DNA of 5,850 nucleotides from an uncultured Prevotella sp. (GTDB lineage Bacteria; Bacteroidota; Bacteroidia; Bacteroidales; Bacteroidaceae), in the NCBI GenBank assembly GCA_938018155.1, contig CALIIG010000236.1, positions 1 to 5,850 of the forward strand, read 5' to 3'. Made by a program: the position numbers and the translations under genes. Shown in pieces: positions 1 through 4,583 of the stretch. The notes below the pieces were generated by a model that searched no databases, had not been told where the DNA came from, and saw only the letters and a program-made list of their open reading frames with translations. How positions within the stretch are numbered: the stretch's first letter is position 1; every line of letters begins with the position of its first letter.

Positions 1-811
1 TGCTCTCCTCAACAGGGTCGGCTATCAGCAACTTGATTGTAGTTGAATGTTCGGTAGCTTCCATTACAGGCATATTATTCTCTGAAGAACGCCGTCCCGT
101 AATATAACCTGCGAGATGCTGATTATATGCCATTGAGCCTTGTTTTACAAAACCCTTCAGAACCAAAGCTCCCGTAGCATCACGGATATAGGCATCCTGT
201 CCGTTGACGAAAGTTACGCGGGCATTCGATTCTTCGGGAAGATAAAGCCGTACTTCGTTACCCGACGGCTGCGAAAGGAAATCAGATATCGAAGTTACCG
301 TAGGAATAACCGGCGGCTGTGGTGACGGCGAGCCGTCGATATCAATTTCAATCTTGCTGACATACAATGCCTTTGAAGATGTCTGACTATAACTTAATGT
401 AACTTCTCCTGTGGCATTACCCGTAAATGTAAGTTCAGCAGGCGAAGCTCCGACAGCTGCAGGAGAACCGAAGGTTGTTGTCCCCACACTTACAGAAAGC
501 GTTGCGGCAATACCCCTGGCCCCGCTCGTTGTTACCTTTACCGAGCTTACATTGCCTGTCAAACCTGACGTTACCAATGTAAGCGAATGCGCAGGCTTCT
601 TCGACGAACCTATCTGAAAGCCCTTTGCTGAGCCTGCGCCAAAGTAACCGCCATCCGTTGTAAGTGTCCAGTCAACAGTACCCAGCGATACTGTCTGCCC
701 CGAAGCATTGAATTCTTTGCCATTAAAGGTGTAGCTATAATGTACACCCCACACATTTAAAGCAGCAGCGGCAAACACAAAAAGTGCTGCTAAACGAGGA
801 ATTCTGTTCAT
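1..811 (-). CDS. Secreted multidomain protein, 5' part only
   Basis: This reading frame starts at the ATG at 811 and runs off the left edge; 270 residues are visible with no stop. The start is backed by an AAGGAT ribosome-binding-like site 7 bases upstream and by a Sec signal peptide (residues 1 to about 22: MNRIP, then a hydrophobic Ala/Leu/Phe/Val core). Residues 24-157 look like a beta-sandwich module common in Bacteroidetes exported proteins, with the landmarks YTFNGKEF, VDWTLTTDGGYFG, GSSKKPAHSLTL and a closing ALYVSKIEI strand. A Ser/Pro linker (SPSPQPPVIP, 161-170) leads into a second domain from about 171 (VTSISDFL, FVNGQDAYIRDATGAL, GYITG), which resembles the OB-fold-like modules of Bacteroidetes extracellular proteins. 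No catalytic domain is visible; one may lie in the missing C-terminal part. Proteins of this layout include surface nucleases and adhesins, but no function can be assigned here. It probably has its own promoter, because 81 bases separate it from the acyltransferase upstream. Confidence 0.85.
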   Translation of the reverse strand, partial: MNRIPRLAALFVFAAAALNVWGVHYSYTFNGKEFNASGQTVSLGTVDWTLTTDGGYFGAGSAKGFQIGSSKKPAHSLTLVTSGLTGNVSSVKVTTSGARGIAATLSVSVGTTTFGSPAAVGASPAELTFTGNATGEVTLSYSQTSSKALYVSKIEIDIDGSPSPQPPVIPTVTSISDFLSQPSGNEVRLYLPEESNARVTFVNGQDAYIRDATGALVLKGFVKQGSMAYNQHLAGYITGRRSSENNMPVMEATEHSTTIKLLIADPVEES

Positions 812-836
812 TTGTATTATCCTTGATTACTTTATG

Positions 837-850
837 GCGACATTAGTCGC
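837..850. repeat. Short perfect hairpin in the leader of the secreted-protein gene
   Basis: GCGAC and GTCGC flank the loop ATTA, giving a 5-bp GC-rich stem with a 4-base loop between the putative -7 element and the start codon at 811. No T-run follows on the minus strand, so it does not look like a terminator. It may be a 5' leader structure, or chance. Confidence 0.3.
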
Positions 851-872
851 GTATTATTCCATTTACAAATAA

Positions 873-880
873 CAAATATA
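873..880 (-). promoter_or_regulatory. Possible -7 element for the secreted-protein gene
   Basis: The minus strand reads TATATTTG, an exact match to the Bacteroidetes -7 consensus TAnnTTTG, about 60 bases before the start codon at 811. No TTTG lies at the expected -33 distance, which would fall inside the end of the acyltransferase gene, so this is a half-supported promoter. Confidence 0.4.
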
Positions 881-892
881 TTTACTAGCGTT

Positions 893-2005
893 TTATATTT
901 TTCCATTTCTGCTATTATAGCCTACAATATATTCGGCAGCGGGAAGATACGACAACAACTTCGTCATTACTATGCAACACAGGTAGGTTAACACTGCAAT
1001 TACAGGTATGGCAACCGCAACCGGCAGCAAGGGATGAGCAACATCTCCACCGATAACAAGCCGCGAAACAGGGTTTAAGAAGAACATGTGCATCAGGTAC
1101 ATACCGAAAGAAAGTTTGCCAACCTCAGTCACAATGCGCGGAGCCTTACCCTCAATGCAACTGAAAAGGAGGAACGCACCGAAGGTAGACAGCAGCAGAT
1201 TGGGTGTACAGAACTCCCAGCTCCATTCTAACTGCATGGACGGAAACATGATACCCGGGATAGCTTTCCACCAAAACGACCAGGCTGTAAATACCGATCC
1301 CACGATGAAACATACGGTTCCTATGCACAAGCGGCGCGCACGGCTCCAGTGAATGTGGCATCGGATATAGTGGGCAAGCACCAAATAGCCCAGATAACCC
1401 GAGCAATACCAGAAAGCTCCAAAGCCATTCCACAGAGCCTCTCCGAAGATACTGGGTGAAACGAATCGGTGAATCCACGGCAGGAAAGTGGTGAAAGCAA
1501 ATATACTGATGAAGATTAGCTCGTCTCTCGCCGACGATTTCTCCAGCCAGGGAGACACTACAGGAATAATCAGATAAAGGCTGATCAACGGGTACATAAA
1601 CCAAAGGTGCCCCGCATTTGCAGGGAAATTCAGCGGCGTCATAGTCAGTACGCCGACAGCTTCGTCCCATGTGCGCTCGCCCCATAAGGCCGGAAGCACA
1701 CTGTAAAGTACAAGAAAAAGCACAAACGGCGGCAGAATGCGGAGGAAACGGTGCCTGTAAAAGTCCGTCATCGTCGTACCCTGCTTCATCGGAACAAGCA
1801 GAAAAGCCGAAACAATCATAAACAAAGGTACGCACGTACGCGCTACACCACCATCATAAAAGGCCACCCAAAAACGGTTCGCACTGTTGACAACTATCGA
1901 CGATATGTCGTTATAGATGTAGAAATTCTCACTGGAGTGGACGAGTATCACTAAAAAACATGCCACGGTCCGGATGTAATCAATAAAAGCAATGCGCTGT
2001 TTCAC
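893..2005 (-). CDS. Membrane acyltransferase, Acyltransferase_3 (OafA/WecH-like) family
   Basis: This 370-residue integral membrane protein has about ten hydrophobic segments. The family transfers acyl groups, usually acetyl from acetyl-CoA, to sugars of surface polysaccharides at the inner membrane. Family landmarks are present in order: FIDYIRTVACFLVILVH at the N-terminus with the catalytic-type His23; CVPLFMIVSAFLL (58-70); the Arg-rich RHRFLRILPP (84-93); HLWFMYPLISLYLIIP (133-148); and SFGMYLMHMFF (299-309), matching the common S-G-YL-H motif. The length is normal for the family and the frame is intact. Translation appears to begin at a GTG at 2005, since no ATG is available near this position and the conserved N-terminal motif starts only a few residues in. 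A well-formed promoter lies just upstream. The gene stands alone between a tRNA terminator and the secreted-protein gene, so its acceptor cannot be read from context; O-antigen, capsule and exopolysaccharide are all possible. Confidence 0.9.
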   Translation of the reverse strand: MKQRIAFIDYIRTVACFLVILVHSSENFYIYNDISSIVVNSANRFWVAFYDGGVARTCVPLFMIVSAFLLVPMKQGTTMTDFYRHRFLRILPPFVLFLVLYSVLPALWGERTWDEAVGVLTMTPLNFPANAGHLWFMYPLISLYLIIPVVSPWLEKSSARDELIFISIFAFTTFLPWIHRFVSPSIFGEALWNGFGAFWYCSGYLGYLVLAHYIRCHIHWSRARRLCIGTVCFIVGSVFTAWSFWWKAIPGIMFPSMQLEWSWEFCTPNLLLSTFGAFLLFSCIEGKAPRIVTEVGKLSFGMYLMHMFFLNPVSRLVIGGDVAHPLLPVAVAIPVIAVLTYLCCIVMTKLLSYLPAAEYIVGYNSRNGKI

Positions 2006-2051
2006 AATAACGTTTTAGTCAGTTTTTAATTAGTTTTGATTAATTATGCCA

Positions 2052-2082
2052 CAAAGATAAATATTATATGGAACAATCCAAA
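2052..2082 (-). promoter_or_regulatory. Promoter of the acyltransferase gene
   Basis: On the minus strand TTTG (2082-2079) is followed by a 19-bp spacer and TATCTTTG (2059-2052). This fits the Bacteroidetes housekeeping promoter, -33 TTTG and -7 TAnnTTTG, exactly. Transcription would begin around 2046, leaving a leader of about 40 bases before the GTG at 2005. Confidence 0.75.
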
Positions 2083-2120
2083 CGTTTACATGATTTTATT
2101 TTACGGCAGAAGCTGCTTCA

Positions 2121-2163
2121 CGATAAAACAGAAAACGGGTGTTCACCACAATGAACATCCGTT
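2121..2163 (-). terminator. Rho-independent terminator of the tRNA operon
   Basis: On the minus strand the arms AACGGATGTTCA (2163-2152) and TGAACACCCGTT (2145-2134) form a 12-bp stem with one A/C mismatch and a 6-base loop. A U-rich tail, TTTCTGTTTTATCG, follows at once. It begins 26 bases beyond the 3' end of tRNA-Tyr, the right place to end the tRNA transcript and insulate it from the acyltransferase promoter. The plus strand forms the same stem but has no T-run after it. Confidence 0.75.
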
Positions 2164-2188
2164 ATAAAACTTTCCATATTATAAAATG

Positions 2189-2271
2189 TGGGTGGTGATG
2201 GATTCGAACCACCGAAGGCAAGAGCCAGCAGATTTACAGTCTGCCCCATTTGGCCACTCTGGTAACCACCC
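2189..2271 (-). tRNA. tRNA-Tyr (anticodon GUA)
   Basis: This is an 83-base class II tRNA. The 7-bp acceptor stem pairs GGGTGGT (2271-2265) with ACCACCC (2196-2190), followed by discriminator A at 2189. The anticodon stem GCAGA/TCTGC encloses CTGTAAA, which sets anticodon GUA. A long variable arm precedes the T arm GGTGG-TTCGAAT-CCATC. No CCA is encoded, so the 3' end must be added after transcription. It is the second gene of a two-tRNA operon, 65 bases after tRNA-Thr, and a terminator follows. Confidence 0.97.
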
Positions 2272-2336
2272 TGAAAATTTTACTCTATATCTACAGGAAA
2301 CTCTCTTCCTAATATATTTTTAACGTCCTGTTGATG

Positions 2337-2410
2337 AGCCTCTTGTCGGATTCGAACCAACGACCCCGAGATTACAAATCACGTGCTCTGGCCAACTGAG
2401 CTAAAGAGGC
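2337..2410 (-). tRNA. tRNA-Thr (anticodon UGU)
   Basis: This 74-base tRNA has acceptor arms GCCTCTT (2410-2404) and AAGAGGC (2344-2338) with discriminator T at 2337. The D arm is GCTCAGTTGGCCAGAGC, the anticodon loop TTTGTAA gives UGU, and the T arm is GTTGG-TTCGAAT-CCGAC. The anticodon stem (CGTGA/TCTCG) carries one T/T mismatch. No CCA is encoded. The 65-base spacer to tRNA-Tyr contains a small hairpin (AGGAA/TTCCT, 2295-2310) that could guide processing. A promoter and a long inverted repeat lie directly upstream. Confidence 0.97.
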
Positions 2411-2413
2411 AGT

Positions 2414-2466
2414 TCTTTGCAGCCGTTTGAGACTTACACAGACTCGTTATAAAACGGCTGCAAAGA
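2414..2466. repeat. 15-bp perfect inverted repeat before tRNA-Thr
   Basis: TCTTTGCAGCCGTTT (2414-2428) and its exact reverse complement (2452-2466) are separated by 23 bp. The left arm ends 3 bases before the tRNA-Thr 5' end; the right arm overlaps the -7 element of the tRNA promoter. In a transcript reading through from hpf the whole stem would form. In a transcript from the tRNA promoter only about 8 inner base pairs could form. There is no U-run after the stem, so it is not a classical terminator. A role in processing the pre-tRNA leader or in separating hpf from the tRNAs is inference. Confidence 0.85.
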
Positions 2467-2491
2467 TACCACTTATTTTCAAATATCCAAA
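2461..2491 (-). promoter_or_regulatory. Promoter of the tRNA-Thr/tRNA-Tyr operon
   Basis: On the minus strand TTTG (2491-2488), a 19-bp spacer and TATCTTTG (2468-2461) match the Bacteroidetes promoter consensus exactly. Its -7 element and spacing are the same as in the acyltransferase promoter. The -7 element sits inside the outer arm of the inverted repeat at 2414-2466. Transcription should start near 2455-2459, about 45 bases before tRNA-Thr. Confidence 0.75.
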
Positions 2492-2508
2492 ACTTTTCGG
2501 AAAATTTT

Positions 2509-2811
2509 TTAGCGTTTTCTCGATTTTTCCTTAAACTTCTCGAGTTGTATACGCATGGCATCTACACACTGATCAACGCTCTCTTCAAAGCTGTCACATG
2601 TCTTCGTAACGAATAATGGATTTCCTCCAGGGACGGTAACAGTGAGGTTGGTTTCCTTATTGAGCGCGGATGCCGGCTTTACAACCTTTAATTGCACCTC
2701 TACTTTCTTAATGTCTTCGAATGATTTTTCCAACTTGGCAGTTTTCTTTTCGATAAATGCCTGTAACTTTTCGGTAGCGTCGAAGTGAATCGACTGAATT
2801 TTAACGTCCAT
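2509..2811 (-). CDS. hpf: Short ribosome hibernation promoting factor (HPF/RaiA family)
   Basis: The 100-residue product is a short-form HPF/RaiA protein. These bind the 30S decoding region, block mRNA and tRNA, and promote inactive ribosome dimers or protected 70S particles in slow growth. The sequence begins MDVKIQSIHFDATEKLQAFI and continues with KLEKSF, a basic strand VEVQLKVVK, and the late helix SFEESVDQCVDAMRIQLEKF, giving the beta-alpha-beta-beta-beta-alpha order of the family. It lacks the C-terminal dimerisation domain of long HPF. The ATG at 2811 has a strong ribosome-binding site, GGAGGT at 2821-2816, unusual in a window where other starts have weak sites or none. It lies 45 bases after xerC with no clear promoter between them, so the two genes are probably co-transcribed. 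A small AT-rich inverted repeat (2832-2847) lies in that gap. Confidence 0.93.
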   Translation of the reverse strand: MDVKIQSIHFDATEKLQAFIEKKTAKLEKSFEDIKKVEVQLKVVKPASALNKETNLTVTVPGGNPLFVTKTCDSFEESVDQCVDAMRIQLEKFKEKSRKR

Positions 2812-2815
2812 ATTT

Positions 2816-2821
2816 ACCTCC
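2816..2821 (-). promoter_or_regulatory. Strong Shine-Dalgarno site of hpf
   Basis: The minus strand reads GGAGGT, ending 4 bases before the hpf ATG at 2811. Most Bacteroidetes genes start without such a site because the anti-Shine-Dalgarno end of 16S rRNA is held inside the 30S subunit, so a near-perfect site here is notable. Confidence 0.8.
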
Positions 2822-2856
2822 GTTTTAAAGGTTAAACTTATGTTTAAATATTGAAC

Positions 2857-3735
2857 TTACGCCCTTGGGTGGGCCTCATTATATATTCGTTTAAGCTGCT
2901 CGAAAGTGGTATGTGTATAGATTTCAGTCGTAGAAACGCTCTCATGCCCCAACAGTCGCTTTACGCTTTCGATGCCGGCACCATGATTCAACATAGCCGT
3001 GGCAAAGGTATGTCTTAGTACATGAGGCGACAACTTTTTGAGAGTGCACACCCGTGACAGATGTTTTTTCACCTCTCCACGCACTTGTTGTGAGGTCATT
3101 CTGACGCCTTTCTCTGTCAGGAAAAACGCATCGTCCAAACGATTTACCTCTTTATTGCGGACAGATAGATAATATTTCAAACCCTCTGACAGCTCTTTAC
3201 CGAACGGTATTATACGTTGCTTATTTCCCTTTCCGGTTACTTTCAGCTGACTTTCCGCAAAATCTACCGATTCTTCGTTTAGTCCGGTCAGCTCTGAAAG
3301 GCGCACACCTGTTTCGTAAAACGTCATAATGATGGTACGGGCACGTACATCTTTATAATCGTCCCCCCACATGTCGCCGTCCAACAGTTTATTAATTTCA
3401 TCCTCTTTCAGAAACTGTGGAAGAGGCTTACTTTTCTTTGGAGGTTCTATTTTGTGCGCAGGGTCATACTCAACAAGCCGATGAGCAAGAGCAAAACGGT
3501 AAAAAGAGCGAACTGCCGACAGCCTGCGGCACACGGTAGCAGCCTTATTTCCCTTGTCGATCATGCTCTCCATCCAGTCACGAATTACGTCACTATCAAC
3601 CGTGTCCCAGCCGAATTCATCACCAAGCCCCTTAAAGAACGCTTCAAAACAGCCCAAATCTGTCCTGTAATCATCGACCGTCCGGGGCGAGCGTCTAAGT
3701 TCAAATTGAAGGTAATTTAAGAACTCTTCTACCAT
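2857..3735 (-). CDS. xerC: Tyrosine recombinase XerC/XerD type
   Basis: This 292-residue tyrosine recombinase is of the type that resolves chromosome dimers at dif with FtsK. Residues 1 to about 90 form the SAM-like core-binding domain (EEFLNYLQFELRRSPRTVDD at the start). The catalytic domain follows with all expected residues: Arg145 (GVRLSELTGL), Lys169 (TGKGNKQR), His238 and Arg241 (SPHVLRHTFATAML), His264 (LLGHESVSTT) and the nucleophile Tyr273 (EIYTHT). The frame stays open 25 codons further to a TTG at 3810, but the ATG at 3735 places the conserved N-terminus correctly. The length is typical for XerC/XerD, and intact catalytic residues together with the rpsU-xerC-hpf order favour the housekeeping enzyme over a phage or transposon integrase. 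I cannot tell XerC from XerD by sequence alone. No dif-like site is visible in the window. Confidence 0.92.
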   Translation of the reverse strand: MVEEFLNYLQFELRRSPRTVDDYRTDLGCFEAFFKGLGDEFGWDTVDSDVIRDWMESMIDKGNKAATVCRRLSAVRSFYRFALAHRLVEYDPAHKIEPPKKSKPLPQFLKEDEINKLLDGDMWGDDYKDVRARTIIMTFYETGVRLSELTGLNEESVDFAESQLKVTGKGNKQRIIPFGKELSEGLKYYLSVRNKEVNRLDDAFFLTEKGVRMTSQQVRGEVKKHLSRVCTLKKLSPHVLRHTFATAMLNHGAGIESVKRLLGHESVSTTEIYTHTTFEQLKRIYNEAHPRA

Positions 3736-3779
3736 TATCAGCGTTGCTTCCTGTCGAACACCTTTTATGTTCCCGGCAA

Positions 3780-3811
3780 CGAATATAAATAAAATTCCTT
3801 TAACTACCAAA
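3780..3811 (-). promoter_or_regulatory. Possible promoter of xerC-hpf
   Basis: On the minus strand TTTG (3811-3808), a 20-bp spacer and TATATTCG (3787-3780) resemble the Bacteroidetes promoter, with one mismatch in the -7 element. It lies between rpsU and the xerC ATG at 3735. xerC may also be read from the rpsU promoter. Confidence 0.4.
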
Positions 3812-3815
3812 TTTT

Positions 3816-3840
3816 GAAGAAGAAATTATTACTCTTCTTC
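3816..3840. repeat. Inverted repeat over the rpsU stop codon
   Basis: GAAGAAGA (3816-3823) and TCTTCTTC (3833-3840) pair over a 9-base loop that contains the tandem stops TAATAA of rpsU. The stem is AT/GA-rich, and on the minus strand the downstream bases AAAATTTGG give no U-run. At most it is a weak attenuator or 3'-end stabiliser between rpsU and xerC. Confidence 0.4.
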
Positions 3841-4020
3841 GCGACGAAGCTGCTGTACGTAGATGGCGTGCTCCATCTTGAGACGTTTCTTTACAGATGG
3901 TTTGTCAAACTGCTGACGTGCACGCAGCTCTTTAACAACACCTGTTTTTTCAAACTTTCTCTTGAATTTTTTGAGAGCTCTTTCGATGTTCTCGCCATCC
4001 TTTACTGGTACAATAATCAT
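3829..4020 (-). CDS. rpsU: Small ribosomal subunit protein bS21
   Basis: The 63-residue product is bS21, which sits on the 30S platform near the 3' end of 16S rRNA. In Bacteroidetes it helps sequester the anti-Shine-Dalgarno sequence. The protein begins MIIVPVKDGENIERALKKFK, then RKFEKTGVVKELRARQQFDK and PSVKKRLK, and ends LRREEE; length and basic pattern fit the family. The frame is open further upstream to 4146, and an in-frame ATG at 4053 would add MCNIKILNQNK, but the ATG at 4020 gives the standard bS21 N-terminus. The bases before this ATG are A-rich (CCAAAACAAA) with no Shine-Dalgarno site. The gene heads the minus-strand run rpsU-xerC-hpf and has a good promoter of its own. Confidence 0.95.
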   Translation of the reverse strand: MIIVPVKDGENIERALKKFKRKFEKTGVVKELRARQQFDKPSVKKRLKMEHAIYVQQLRREEE

Positions 4021-4059
4021 TTTGTTTTGGTTTAAAATTTTAATGTTACACATGTTTCC

Positions 4060-4074
4060 GGAGCACAACACTCC
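4060..4074 (-). promoter_or_regulatory. Small hairpin in the rpsU leader
   Basis: The minus-strand leader reads GGAGTGTTGTGCTCC, a 4-bp GGAG/CTCC stem that a T/G pair extends by one. It lies about 50 bases before the rpsU start, near the predicted 5' end of the mRNA. The GGAG arm resembles a Shine-Dalgarno core and would be hidden in the stem. A regulatory role is inference. Confidence 0.35.
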
Positions 4075-4085
4075 AATTTGGGATG

Positions 4086-4117
4086 CAAAATTACATCTTA
4101 TTTTTTTAATATCCAAA
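4086..4117 (-). promoter_or_regulatory. Promoter of rpsU
   Basis: On the minus strand TTTG (4117-4114), a 20-bp spacer and TAATTTTG (4093-4086) match the Bacteroidetes -33/-7 consensus. The predicted transcript starts near 4080, giving a leader of about 60 bases before the rpsU ATG at 4020. Confidence 0.7.
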
Positions 4118-4189
4118 TCTTTATATTTCTTTTTGCCCATCCCCACTTCTCATGCTTTCCACGCTTAAACCAGGCCTCTGCCATATTCC

Positions 4190-4205
4190 CGATTATCGAT
4201 AACCG
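4190..4205. repeat. 16-bp imperfect palindrome, possible operator
   Basis: CGATTATCGATAACCG is a palindrome with a perfect 10-bp core, TTATCGATAA (4193-4202), and one mismatched pair. It lies about 75 bp upstream of the rpsU promoter and 345 bp before the yaaA -7 element. It has the form of a dimeric-regulator site, but a single occurrence gives little support. Confidence 0.3.
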
Positions 4206-4305
4206 AAACAAGGATGCCGTCTGTACGGGCCGTTTTATCCTGCTTTATTACGAATAGTTTTTACCTCTATTTCGCCATTCATCTGCCTTTAAACCTGTCA
4301 GGTCA

Positions 4306-4395
4306 TCGTTCGACGGCCGTCATACGCGCTGCTGACGGCCGTCACACCCATCGTCCGACGGCCGCCGTATGCATTGCTGACGGCCGTCGGACGAC
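4306..4395. repeat. Two 45-bp units of palindromic GACGGCCGTC repeats
   Basis: Two adjacent 45-bp units (4306-4350, 4351-4395) match at 32 of their first 38 bases, and all six differences are transitions. Each unit carries two copies of the self-complementary 10-mer GACGGCCGTC, at 4312, 4334, 4357 (variant GACGGCCGCC) and 4379, spaced 22, 23 and 22 bp. Unit 1 can fold through 11-bp perfect arms (4312-4322 with 4333-4343). Unit 2 folds through 14-bp perfect arms (4351-4364 with 4381-4394). The block is about two thirds G+C, well above its surroundings. It resembles REP-like extragenic palindromes or an operator array. No T-run follows on either strand, so it is unlikely to be a terminator. Confidence 0.9.
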
Positions 4396-4548
4396 GACCT
4401 CTACGCCCTGTTCTTCCCTTAAAAAATCGCACAACGCCGGGCTTACTGATGTAATCAGATGTCCGTTTCGCCATAAACATGGATTCCGACAAAGCTGTTG
4501 CCCAACAAAATATTGAGCCCAACATGATGCCAGACGTCAGAATATTTA

Positions 4549-4556
4549 TATATTTG
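4549..4556 (+). promoter_or_regulatory. Probable -7 element for yaaA-bcp
   Basis: TATATTTG matches the Bacteroidetes -7 consensus TAnnTTTG and lies 27 bases before the ATG at 4584. No TTTG is found at the -33 distance. Its position supports the start at 4584 over an in-frame ATG at 4479, which would lie upstream of the promoter. Confidence 0.55.
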
Positions 4557-4583
4557 CAGAAATTACGAACGGGCTTTAGTTTT

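Larger units (their letters stand above)
4118..4548. other. Long gene-free stretch between divergent rpsU and yaaA
   Basis: Between the rpsU promoter and the yaaA -7 element I find no protein with recognisable features and no RNA gene. Open frames exist on both strands (4214-4516 plus; 4298-4747 minus), but their translations are low in complexity over the repeat block and the minus one runs antisense into yaaA. The stretch contains an imperfect palindrome at 4190-4205, the GC-rich palindromic repeat block at 4306-4395, and otherwise mixed sequence without clear signals. Confidence 0.7.

Noticed and set aside
324..337. GACGGC-GA-GCCGTC inverted repeat resembling the intergenic palindromes
   Set aside because: It lies within the coding sequence for the Asp-Gly-Ser-Pro linker and has a different centre from GACGGCCGTC, so it is probably a codon coincidence.
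1152..1835. 227-codon minus-strand open frame inside the acyltransferase
   Set aside because: It is an alternative frame of a gene with clear family motifs; its own translation shows no domain.
3736..3810. 25-codon N-terminal extension of xerC from a TTG
   Set aside because: The extension overlaps the probable xerC promoter, and the ATG at 3735 gives the normal XerC/XerD N-terminus.
4193..4202. Possible dif site for XerC
   Set aside because: dif arms are ATAA outward of a central region and TTAT on the other side; here the order is reversed, there is no 6-8 bp central spacer, and no full 28-bp match is seen.
4306..4395. CRISPR array
   Set aside because: The units are palindromic, spaced 22-23 bp, and the spacers between palindromes are themselves similar from unit to unit; no cas gene is present.
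4214..4516. 100-codon plus-strand open frame in the rpsU-yaaA gap
   Set aside because: It spans the palindromic repeats, has no recognisable domain or ribosome-binding site, and ends within the yaaA promoter region.
4479..4583. 35-codon N-terminal extension of yaaA from the ATG at 4479
   Set aside because: The family N-terminus begins at 4584, and the likely -7 element lies between the two ATGs.
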